Notes under the pieces: model-generated
Seen by the model: the letters and a program-made list of their open reading frames with translations, nothing else
The model's database searches: none
What the model was told of the DNA's origin: nothing
Part shown: in pieces, positions 46,896-53,840 of the stretch
Position numbering within the stretch: position 1 is the first letter of the stretch
Layout of the letters: each line of letters begins with the position of its first letter
Program-made: the position numbers and the translations under genes
NCBI GenBank assembly: GCA_040769385.1
Contig: JAXGLD010000003.1
Location: 1-64,000 of the forward strand
Length of the DNA: 64,000 nt
DNA from: PHAA01 sp022706565
Lineage (GTDB): Bacteria; Bacillota; Syntrophomonadia; Syntrophomonadales; Syntrophomonadaceae
Reading direction: 5' to 3'

Positions 46896-48391
46896 TGGAT
46901 GGATCAATGCTGCAACAAGGGGCGAAGGATATGGAAAACAGCCATCCGCTTGATGGCCAGACGCGTGATAAGAACGTTATAAATGCCATGACCGCCGAAC
47001 TGCAAAACATCCTCAACCGACATCAGCTGGTCATGCAGAGATTAGAAGAATTAGCCGCCCAGATCGGCATATTTGAAAAAAGGCAGGAATACGTCCAGGC
47101 CGCTCTGGAGGAGAGCCGCCGCATAGCCGCGGAGATCAGCAGCGATGCCCTCCAGAGGGTTAATACGGTGATGAGTAACGCCCAGAAGGTAATCGATCCC
47201 CAGCAGGCGGAGATAGCCCGCCTGGAAGCCCAGATCGCAGAACTTAAGCAGGACCTGGCCGAGCGGCCGCCAGAGGAGATAACACCCCCCCTCTCCCCGC
47301 CTTTGACAGTGGCTCAGCTGCCCGAATTCGAACTTGCCGCGACTGAAGCATTGGATTCGGATCTGACCGGACCGTACCGGAGTCGCGATGACCAACGGCA
47401 TTCTGCTCTCAGACCGACGGGTAAGATCAGTGTGCTGGAAATACACCCGGAGAATAACCATGCCGGGGATTTGGGAGGCGCAGATACGAAAAACGAGGCC
47501 GGTGCACAGGCCGCCCATAGCGATCTCAACATCGCATCCCCGACGATGGATACATATATCAAGCCTCTATCAGTTGACAAAGAGTACATATTAGAAACAG
47601 AAGCAGCAATGATTCACCACAGGGAGTTTTCCCTACGTGAGCCCGAGGATGTAGAGATTTTTGCAAAGTTGGAGACGGGCAGCAAAGGTGATAAGCCAGT
47701 AGACAATAACCTTTCAATCATGGCGGAGAGGGATTCCTCCAGGCCGGAAAGCTTTGCAACCAAACCGGACCAATCAGCGCCGGAGGAGCAACCCGAGGTG
47801 GAGTTGAACCTGCCCCCGATGTCGGTTATTACCAGTGAGCGGACCGAACTTGCGCAAACCGCTAGTAAGAGTGTGGAATTTATCGAGGAAAGGGAGAACT
47901 CCAGCATCATGCATCTGGACGTATTCCTGGATGCGCGCCATTATCACTTCGTGGATCCCTGGAATAAACAGGATCACCGGCATCGCTGGCAGGTGAAGGT
48001 GCAGGTTGAGGTACCCAGAGATCAGGAAATTGCCTACAGCCAGCTGTTGTCGGCAGTAAACTCAACTCTGCTCAAGTATGATGATGTTCTGCTTAATGAG
48101 ACGTTCCCCTTCGATCATATCGATCCTAGTCATGAAAACGTGGCCGGCTATTTTTTCAATTGCCTGGAAGACATGGTGGCGGCTAAAGGGCTGCGATTGG
48201 TGGAGGTCGGCCTGTGGGAGAAACAGAACCTGGTGCTGCAGGTGCATGCCCGTAATGGGGACATCGATGCGCAGCTGCGGGGCGAGAATGACTTGAATCA
48301 GATCAGGGCGAGCCTGTACCACGAGCCTTCATCCGATGCGGAAACTTCTTTTCGCAAGATGCTGGGGATGATGTTCAAGAACAGGAAATAA
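46895..48391 (+). CDS. Coiled-coil protein with T-fold (PTPS/QueD-like) domain (gene C)
   Basis: 498 residues. A coiled-coil region (about 25-125: MQRLEELAAQIGIFEKRQEY, AEIARLEAQIAELKQDLAE) is followed by a low-complexity linker (about 130-340) and a C-terminal T-fold domain (about 345-465). That domain reads MHLDVFLDARHYHF, QDHRHRWQVKVQV, KYDDVLLNETFPFDHI, HENVAGYFFNCLEDMV and RLVEVGLWE. His in DARH and the HxH of DHRHRW match the three zinc ligands of 6-pyruvoyl-tetrahydropterin synthase; the catalytic Cys before HxH and the His after Asp are absent. ATG 46895 overlaps the gene B stop; ATG 46931 behind GAAGGAT is an alternative. Ends in a short basic tail. Confidence 0.65.
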   Translation: MDGSMLQQGAKDMENSHPLDGQTRDKNVINAMTAELQNILNRHQLVMQRLEELAAQIGIFEKRQEYVQAALEESRRIAAEISSDALQRVNTVMSNAQKVIDPQQAEIARLEAQIAELKQDLAERPPEEITPPLSPPLTVAQLPEFELAATEALDSDLTGPYRSRDDQRHSALRPTGKISVLEIHPENNHAGDLGGADTKNEAGAQAAHSDLNIASPTMDTYIKPLSVDKEYILETEAAMIHHREFSLREPEDVEIFAKLETGSKGDKPVDNNLSIMAERDSSRPESFATKPDQSAPEEQPEVELNLPPMSVITSERTELAQTASKSVEFIEERENSSIMHLDVFLDARHYHFVDPWNKQDHRHRWQVKVQVEVPRDQEIAYSQLLSAVNSTLLKYDDVLLNETFPFDHIDPSHENVAGYFFNCLEDMVAAKGLRLVEVGLWEKQNLVLQVHARNGDIDAQLRGENDLNQIRASLYHEPSSDAETSFRKMLGMMFKNRK

Positions 48392-48450
48392 CAATAGGCA
48401 ATCTGGCGCCTGGGCGTACGGTTCGGATTGCGAATGGAGGAGAAAATCCC

Positions 48451-48939
48451 ATGGAATTGGATGTATTCATAGATTCCCGGCATTGCCAGAGCTTTGGAAC
48501 TATCAGCGTACCGGTACATAATCACCGCTGGCAGGTGCGGATGAAGGTAGCCGAACCGGGGGAAGATTCTCATGTGGTGGTGCGCTTCAGCAAGGTGCTG
48601 GCGGCGGTGAAGTCGACCCTGCAGCCCTTTGATGGGGTAATCTTGAATGAGGTTTATCCCTTTTATGTCATCGAGCCCACCCACGACAACATCGCCATGT
48701 ATTTTTTTAACATCCTGGAAGACACTCTGTCCATGATGGATCTCAAGCTGGTGGAGATGAGCATCTGGGAGGATCAGGACCTGGTCAAACAAATAACCCA
48801 GCGCAATACCAACTTGGGAGAATTGCTGCGCGGTGAGGATATCCTGATGAACATGCGGGATGGCCTGCCCGAAACGGTGAAGGTCAAGCGTAACCCCATC
48901 AAGAGCAAACTGGTACAGATTCTAGGCAACACCCGCTAG
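48451..48939 (+). CDS. Stand-alone T-fold (PTPS/QueD-like) protein (gene D)
   Basis: 162 residues. The whole protein is the T-fold module: MELDVFIDSRH, VHNHRWQVRMKV (HxH zinc ligands), FSKVLAAVKSTL, FDGVILNEVYPFYVI, EPTHDNIAMYFFNILEDTL and LKLVEMSIWED. These follow 6-pyruvoyl-tetrahydropterin synthase/QueD strand by strand. There is no Cys before HxH, and FDG replaces the catalytic Asp-His. The shared downstream segment LLRGEDILMNMRDGLP and the basic tail NPIKSKLVQILGNTR are also found in genes A and, less closely, C. GGAGGAG lies 8 nt before ATG 48451. It probably binds the same ligand or partner as A and C. Confidence 0.68.
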   Translation: MELDVFIDSRHCQSFGTISVPVHNHRWQVRMKVAEPGEDSHVVVRFSKVLAAVKSTLQPFDGVILNEVYPFYVIEPTHDNIAMYFFNILEDTLSMMDLKLVEMSIWEDQDLVKQITQRNTNLGELLRGEDILMNMRDGLPETVKVKRNPIKSKLVQILGNTR

Positions 48940-48949
48940 CGAGGCACGG

Positions 48950-49034
48950 GGACGGTTCTTTTGCCCCGAATGGGGTTCATTGCAAATCGCCCATGTATCG
49001 GTCTCCTTCATTCAGCAAGGCAAAAGAACCATCC
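48950..49034. repeat. Palindromic element with 16-bp inverted arms
   Basis: GGACGGTTCTTTTGCC (ending at 48965) and GGCAAAAGAACCATCC (49019-49034) are inverted copies with one mismatch around a ~53-bp centre. It lies directly beside the ~146-bp repeat that begins at 49033, and its GGGACGGTTC end resembles that repeat's end. Confidence 0.65.
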
Positions 49035-49178
49035 GAGGACCACTTAAAATGTTAAGAATTGCTTTTATGGTATGCATAATACATTGGCGAACGTAAGCGT
49101 TAGCGTGTAAGCCAATGTATTCATGCATACCTCAATATAGGCAAAATGGACTTCTTCAGTGGTCTCGAACCGTCCCTC
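49033..49178 (+). repeat. ~146-bp palindromic interspersed repeat, copy A
   Basis: Core hairpin GGTATGCAT ... ATGCATACC enclosing AATACATTGGC / GCCAATGTATT. The right end reads CAGTGGTCTCGAACCGTCCC, the left GAGGACCACTT. Same orientation as copies at 49844 and 61974 (shared AAGAATTGCT and GGCAAAATGGACTT blocks). It lies between gene D and the convergent GerMN gene. Confidence 0.85.
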
Positions 49179-49188
49179 TGCATCTAAG

Positions 49189-49731
49189 CTATTTCTTGAT
49201 CATGCTTTCATCCCGGGTCAGGGGATGAGTCAGGTCCACATGTCCGGCCAAAGAATCCAGGTTCTCTCCATTGATCTGGATCTGTACCTGCTTTATTTCC
49301 GGCACCTCGGTCAGGCTGTTGACCAGCGAATACAAAGTCATAAGTTCGCCGCTGCTGCCCCCCGGGTGCTTACTGCGCAGCTCCTCGCTGAAATCCACCG
49401 TGGCCAGGCCTTCGCTTACCTCAACCCCCAGCAATCGCGTTTCCGCCGGCATGGTTCCAATAAGTCCAGGGTTCTTGGGTCCGGCGATCAGTTCCTCGAT
49501 GATTTCTCCAGCCTCACTGGACGCCATCTGGGCGGACGGACTAATGGTGATCTCGCGGGTCTCCCCGACTAAGTACATGGCCTGATCATCGCTGAAGTAA
49601 AGGGTGATCGTCTTGGTGATCGGCTGGTTCACAGGCTGGGTGGTCTCGACCGCTTGCTGGCAGCCGCTTAAAACCAGCATGGCAGCCAGAACTGCCAAGA
49701 GAGCCAGGCCCAGCAATGTCTTGTGCCTCAT
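49189..49731 (-). CDS. GerMN-domain lipoprotein
   Basis: 180 residues. The signal peptide LLGLALLAVLAAMLVLSGC has a lipobox LSGC with the lipidated Cys near residue 23. The GerMN domain covers about residues 40-170: KTITLYFSDDQAMYLVGETREI, LLGVEVSEGLATVDFS and LYSLVNSLTEVPEIKQVQIQINGE are its typical strands. In spore formers GerM supports sporulation and germination; in others the domain is in cell-envelope lipoproteins. ATG 49731 lies behind AGGATGG. It stands alone between two copies of the palindromic repeat. Confidence 0.87.
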   Translation of the reverse strand: MRHKTLLGLALLAVLAAMLVLSGCQQAVETTQPVNQPITKTITLYFSDDQAMYLVGETREITISPSAQMASSEAGEIIEELIAGPKNPGLIGTMPAETRLLGVEVSEGLATVDFSEELRSKHPGGSSGELMTLYSLVNSLTEVPEIKQVQIQINGENLDSLAGHVDLTHPLTRDESMIKK

Positions 49732-49843
49732 AAGCACCATCCTTTCTTCTCCAACTTCTCATAGATACTGCTGTACTGATTATATATTATTAGTCAATGC
49801 TGGGCCTAAACTTACACCCTGATTAATAGAATGAACGGTGTCA

Positions 49844-49990
49844 GGGGGATGGTTCGAGACCATTGAAAACATCAAGAACTGCTCTATGGTATTCATTATA
49901 TAGGGGCGAACGTTAAACGATAGCGCGGGAGCCAGTATATTTATGCATACCTGATATTTGCACAATTGACTTTTTCCGCGGTCTCGGATG
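49844..49990 (+). repeat. ~146-bp palindromic interspersed repeat, copy B
   Basis: Left end GGGGATGGTTCGAGACCATTG, right end CCGCGGTCTCGGATG. The core keeps GGCGAACGTTAAACGATAGC, GGGAGCCAGTATATTTATGC and ATACC; the left core arm has diverged (GGTATTCAT). It lies between gerM and the purine riboswitch. Confidence 0.82.
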
Positions 49991-50107
49991 ACACTGGTGA
50001 CTCCCGTTATTGGCTGTAAGCGGCGTGCCGTCCGGATTGCCATAAAGTTGACAGGGCGGGAAAGCTTTGTTAATATCTAGGTGAATCAACCGAATATATG
50101 CGAGAAA

Positions 50108-50257
50108 CGCGAAAGTGTGTCTAGGGTTCCGCATGGATTCTACCGTGGGCCGGTCCGAGTGACACAGGCGCCGTGGCGCTACACCGTATAGGGATAAAAG
50201 CCCAGGCGGATAGGTTTCGTTTATGAACCTGTTCTAACTGGGCTTAATCTGTTTTTT
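50108..50257 (+). ncRNA. ykkC-class riboswitch, probably PRPP-sensing, with terminator, before purE
   Basis: The aptamer shows the ykkC-family core: GTGTCTAGGGTTCCG (from 50117), GGGCCGGTCCGAGTGACAC and TATAGGGATAAAAGCCCAGG. Subtype 2b of this family binds PRPP and precedes purine genes in Firmicutes; subtype 2a binds ppGpp and subtype 1 guanidine. The expression platform is AAGCCCAG (50198-50205) with CTGGGCTT (50238-50245), an inner AGGTT/AACCT stem and the run TCTGTTTTTT. AAGCCC also belongs to the aptamer, so ligand binding should free the gene from termination. Assignment to PRPP rests on the operon that follows. Confidence 0.8.
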
Positions 50258-50294
50258 GGGGAAAAATAATTCAACCGGAGGAGTGTGGACCAGG

Positions 50295-50819
50295 ATGCCC
50301 GCTGTAGGGATTATCATGGGCAGTGATTCGGACCTGCCGATCATGAAGGAAGCTGCGGATATTTTGCAGGAGTTTGGAGTCGATTATGAAGTCACGGTGT
50401 GCTCAGCCCACCGCCTGCCCCAGGAGACCGCTGATTATGCCCGGGGGGCCAAGGCGCGAGGCTTGCGGGTGATCATTGCCGGGGCGGGGGGAGCGGCCCA
50501 CCTGCCGGGAGTCATCGCCGCCTATACCAGCCTGCCGGTGATCGGCGTGCCGATAAAAACCAGTACTCTTTCCGGGGTCGATTCCCTTTATTCCATAGTA
50601 CAGATGCCCAAGGGTATACCGGTCGCCACGGTAGCCATCAACGGCAGTGCCAATGCCGGTCTGCTGGCGGTGCAGATTCTGGCACTAGGCGATGCGGCTT
50701 TGGACGAGAAGATGACCGATTACCGGACGCGGATGGCGGCCGGAGTCCTGGCCAAGGATCGGCAATTACAACAACTCGGGATAGAAGGCTACCTGAGTCA
50801 AGGCAAGGGGGAGCAGTAA
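50295..50819 (+). CDS. purE: 5-(carboxyamino)imidazole ribonucleotide mutase or AIR carboxylase
   Basis: 174 residues. GIIMGSDSDLPIMKEAA (residues 5-21), CSAHRLPQET and GAGGAAHLPGVIAAYT are the active-site loops of PurE. In class I, PurE rearranges N5-CAIR made by PurK; class II uses CO2 directly. No purK is present in this operon, so either purK lies elsewhere or this is a class II-type enzyme. ATG 50295 was chosen over GTG/ATG at 50256, which lies inside the riboswitch terminator tail. First gene of the purine operon; its TAA overlaps the purB ATG. Confidence 0.94.
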   Translation: MPAVGIIMGSDSDLPIMKEAADILQEFGVDYEVTVCSAHRLPQETADYARGAKARGLRVIIAGAGGAAHLPGVIAAYTSLPVIGVPIKTSTLSGVDSLYSIVQMPKGIPVATVAINGSANAGLLAVQILALGDAALDEKMTDYRTRMAAGVLAKDRQLQQLGIEGYLSQGKGEQ

Positions 50820-52114
50820 TGATAGCAAGGTATACCCTGCCCGAAATGGGGGCCATCTGGTCGGAAGAAAACAAGCTGCGCAACTGGCTCAAGATAGAGG
50901 TAGCCGCCTGCGAAGGTTGGGCGCGTGCAGGCCGGATACCGGAAGAGGCGGTGGCCGTAATCCGGGATAAGGCTGATTTCAACATAGAACGGGTTCGTGA
51001 GATAGAGAATGAGGTCCGTCATGACGTTATCGCCTTCCTCACCAACGTAGGCGAGTATGTGGGGGAGGAGTCCAAATACATCCACCTGGGCATGACCTCC
51101 TCAGATATCCTGGATACCGGCCTGGCCATGCAGATGCGGGACGCAGCGGACCTGATACTGGCCAAGTTGGAGACATTGAAGAATATTATCGGCGACCTGG
51201 CAAAAAGATATAAATACACCTTGTGCATAGGCCGTACCCACGGGGTGCACGGGGAACCCACCACCTTTGGACTCAAGATGGCGGTCTGGTATGCCGAGAT
51301 GGACCGCAACCTGACCAGGCTGCGGCAGGCCCGCGCGGTGGCTTCCTGCGGTGCGGTGTCCGGTGCGGTGGGCAATTTCGCTCACCTGGACCCAGTGGTA
51401 GAGGAATACGTGTGTCAGAAACTGGAGCTTAAGATTTGCCCGGTATCCACTCAGGTCATCCAACGTGATCGCCATGCCCAGTTCATGACCACTCTGGCGG
51501 TCATCGCCAGTTCCCTGGAGAAGATGGCTACCGAGATCCGCAACCTGCAGCGCACTGAAATATTGGAAGTAGAAGAACCATTCCAGAAGGGCCAGAAGGG
51601 GTCGTCGGCCATGCCCCATAAACGCAACCCCATGATGAGTGAAAGGGTGGCCGGATTAGCCCGGGTTGTGCGGGGAAATTCCCTGGCCGCCCTGGAAAAT
51701 GTGGCTCTGTGGCATGAACGCGATCTCACCCATTCCTCAGTGGAACGGGTGATTATCCCCGACAGTTGCATCCTGCTCGATTATATGCTGCAGAAATTCA
51801 TTGGGATCATGCAAGGCCTGGTAGTATATGAAGACAACATGGCCCGCAACCTGGAGAAAACCCTGGGACTGGTCTTTTCGCAGCAGCTGATGCTGGCCCT
51901 GGTACGAAAGGGGATGCTGCGGGAAGAAGCCTATCACCTGGTCCAAGATTCTGCCATGCAGAGCTGGACCGAGCGAACTGGATTCAAGGATCTGGTTTTA
52001 AACAATCCCATGATAATGAAGGAATTCACCCTGGATGAGATAGACGCCATTTTCAATTATGGTATATATACCGCCCAGGCAGATGCCATATTCAAACGCT
52101 GTGGACTTAATTAG
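50819..52114 (+). CDS. purB: Adenylosuccinate lyase
   Basis: Releases fumarate from SAICAR and from adenylosuccinate, so it serves both IMP and AMP synthesis. 431 residues, mainly helical. TSSDILDTGLA, RTHGVHGEPTTFG (catalytic His) and the family signature GSSAMPHKRNPM (about residue 260, with the flexible catalytic Ser loop) are intact. It starts at ATG 50819, overlapping the purE stop (TAATG), and is followed closely by purC. Confidence 0.96.
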   Translation: MIARYTLPEMGAIWSEENKLRNWLKIEVAACEGWARAGRIPEEAVAVIRDKADFNIERVREIENEVRHDVIAFLTNVGEYVGEESKYIHLGMTSSDILDTGLAMQMRDAADLILAKLETLKNIIGDLAKRYKYTLCIGRTHGVHGEPTTFGLKMAVWYAEMDRNLTRLRQARAVASCGAVSGAVGNFAHLDPVVEEYVCQKLELKICPVSTQVIQRDRHAQFMTTLAVIASSLEKMATEIRNLQRTEILEVEEPFQKGQKGSSAMPHKRNPMMSERVAGLARVVRGNSLAALENVALWHERDLTHSSVERVIIPDSCILLDYMLQKFIGIMQGLVVYEDNMARNLEKTLGLVFSQQLMLALVRKGMLREEAYHLVQDSAMQSWTERTGFKDLVLNNPMIMKEFTLDEIDAIFNYGIYTAQADAIFKRCGLN

Positions 52115-52133
52115 CGGTGGGGAGGCCAGGAAA

Positions 52134-52847
52134 ATGGCAAGCGGGGAACTATTATATGAAGGCAAAGCCAAGCAGATCTATTCCACCGGCAGCGACCGGG
52201 AGTATTTGATCAGGTACAAGGACGACGCCACCGCTTTCGACGGCACCAAAAAGGGCGTCATCGCCAACAAGGGTATCGTCAACAATCGGGTTTCCAATCT
52301 GTTGTTTCAGTTGCTGGAGAAGGAAGGCATCGAGACCCATTTGATCCGGGCGGTGGACGAACGTCATACTCTGGTCAAAAGCCTGCAGATAATTCCGGTG
52401 GAAGTGGTTACCCGCAATGTGGTGGCGGGCAGCCTGGCCCAACGGGTGGGCCGTGAAGAAGGTTTCCGGCTGCCGATGCCCATTATCGAGTTATATTACA
52501 AAAACGACGCCCTGCATGATCCGATGATAAATGAGTACCACGCCCGGGCCATGGGTTGGGCAACCCAGGAGCAGCTTGAATCCATGCAAGCCCAAGCCTT
52601 GAAGATCAATGAGATCTTGACCCGGTTTTTCGATTCCATCGGCATAATATTGGTGGACTTCAAATTGGAATTCGGTCTTTATGAGGGGCGGGTGCTGCTG
52701 GGGGACGAGATAAGCCCCGATACCTGCCGGCTCTGGGATAAGGAAAGCCTGGAGAAGTTGGATAAGGATCGTTTTCGGCGAGACCTGGGTCAGGAGGCGG
52801 AAGCCTACCAGGAAGTGGTCCGCCGTATAGAGACTGCTTTGGGATAG
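52134..52847 (+). CDS. purC: SAICAR synthase (phosphoribosylaminoimidazole-succinocarboxamide synthase)
   Basis: Joins CAIR and aspartate using ATP. 237 residues. LLYEGKAKQIYST (residues 6-18), RYKDDATAFDGTKKG, EVVTRNVVAGSL and LVDFKLEFGL (metal-binding Asp/Glu) follow the family pattern. ATG 52134 is preceded by GGGGAGGCCAGGAAA; an upstream ATG at 52059 would overlap purB by 56 bp and is rejected. Confidence 0.96.
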   Translation: MASGELLYEGKAKQIYSTGSDREYLIRYKDDATAFDGTKKGVIANKGIVNNRVSNLLFQLLEKEGIETHLIRAVDERHTLVKSLQIIPVEVVTRNVVAGSLAQRVGREEGFRLPMPIIELYYKNDALHDPMINEYHARAMGWATQEQLESMQAQALKINEILTRFFDSIGIILVDFKLEFGLYEGRVLLGDEISPDTCRLWDKESLEKLDKDRFRRDLGQEAEAYQEVVRRIETALG

Positions 52848-52884
52848 TCATCAAATTTGCGCGCCGCGCTCAGGGGGTATTGGA

Positions 52885-53136
52885 ATGTTCAAAGCCAATG
52901 TATATGTAACCTTAAAAGAGGGGGTACTGGACCCGCAGGGTGAAGCGGTGCGTAAATCGCTGCATGTGCTGGACTACCAGGGGGTGGAAGCGGTCCGTAT
53001 CGGTAAATTCATCGAGGTCTGGCTGGACGCGGCGGATGAGAATGCCGCCCGCACGCAGGTGGCGGAGATGAGCGACAAGCTCCTGGCTAACCCGATAATA
53101 GAAGATTTCCGGGTGGAGATGACGGAGGTAGAATAG
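52885..53136 (+). CDS. purS: FGAM synthase subunit PurS
   Basis: 83 residues, normal for PurS. ANVYVTLKEGVLDPQGEAV and VRIGKFIEVWLD are the strand-helix-strand core; MSDKLLANPIIEDFRVEM closes the fold. It bridges the PurL synthetase and the PurQ glutaminase in the three-part FGAM synthase used by most Firmicutes. It lies 2 bp before purQ. Confidence 0.94.
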   Translation: MFKANVYVTLKEGVLDPQGEAVRKSLHVLDYQGVEAVRIGKFIEVWLDAADENAARTQVAEMSDKLLANPIIEDFRVEMTEVE

Positions 53137-53138
53137 CC

Positions 53139-53840
53139 ATGAAATTTGGAGTTATCGTGTTCCCGGGATCCAACTGTGACGCCGATTGTTACCATGTGGT
53201 GCGGGACGTTCTGGGCCAGGAGGTTGATTATATCTGGCACAAGGAAAGCAGCGTAAGCGGCTGTGACGCCCTGATCCTGCCCGGGGGCTTCTCGTATGGC
53301 GATTACCTGCGTACCGGTGCTATCGCCCGCTTTTCCCCCATAATGCCGGCGGTAATCGACTTCGCCAACCAGGGGGGCCTGGTCATCGGCATCTGCAACG
53401 GCTTTCAGATACTGCTGGAGGCAGGTCTGCTGCCAGGGGCCATGCTGCGCAACCGCAGTCTGAAATTCATATGCAATTCGACCAATCTTAAGGTGCAACG
53501 CACCGATACCGCTTTTACCAATCAACTCCTACCTGATGAGATCATCAAAGTGCCCATAGCCCACGGCGAGGGCAATTATTTTTGCGATCAGCCCACCTTG
53601 GCCGCCTTGAAAAGAGAGCGCCGCATCCTCTTCAGCTATTGCGATGCGAACGGGGTGGAAAGCGAGGAAGCCAATCCCAATGGTTCGGTGGCCAATATTG
53701 CCGGCATCATAAATGAGGGCGGCAATGTGCTGGGGATGATGCCCCATCCGGAGCGGTGCTCGGAGGAGATCCTGAGCGGCACGGATGGATTGGGTATTTT
53801 TACTTCCATGCTGGAATCATTTCAGGAGGGGAAACGCTGA
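53139..53840 (+). CDS. purQ: FGAM synthase glutaminase subunit PurQ
   Basis: Delivers ammonia from glutamine to PurL. 233 residues, class I amidotransferase. FPGSNCDADCYHVV, LPGGFSYGDYLR, the nucleophile elbow GICNGFQILLEAG (Cys near residue 87), HGEGNYFC, and MPHPERCSEE for the His/Glu pair. Its TGA shares an A with the purL ATG. Confidence 0.96.
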   Translation: MKFGVIVFPGSNCDADCYHVVRDVLGQEVDYIWHKESSVSGCDALILPGGFSYGDYLRTGAIARFSPIMPAVIDFANQGGLVIGICNGFQILLEAGLLPGAMLRNRSLKFICNSTNLKVQRTDTAFTNQLLPDEIIKVPIAHGEGNYFCDQPTLAALKRERRILFSYCDANGVESEEANPNGSVANIAGIINEGGNVLGMMPHPERCSEEILSGTDGLGIFTSMLESFQEGKR

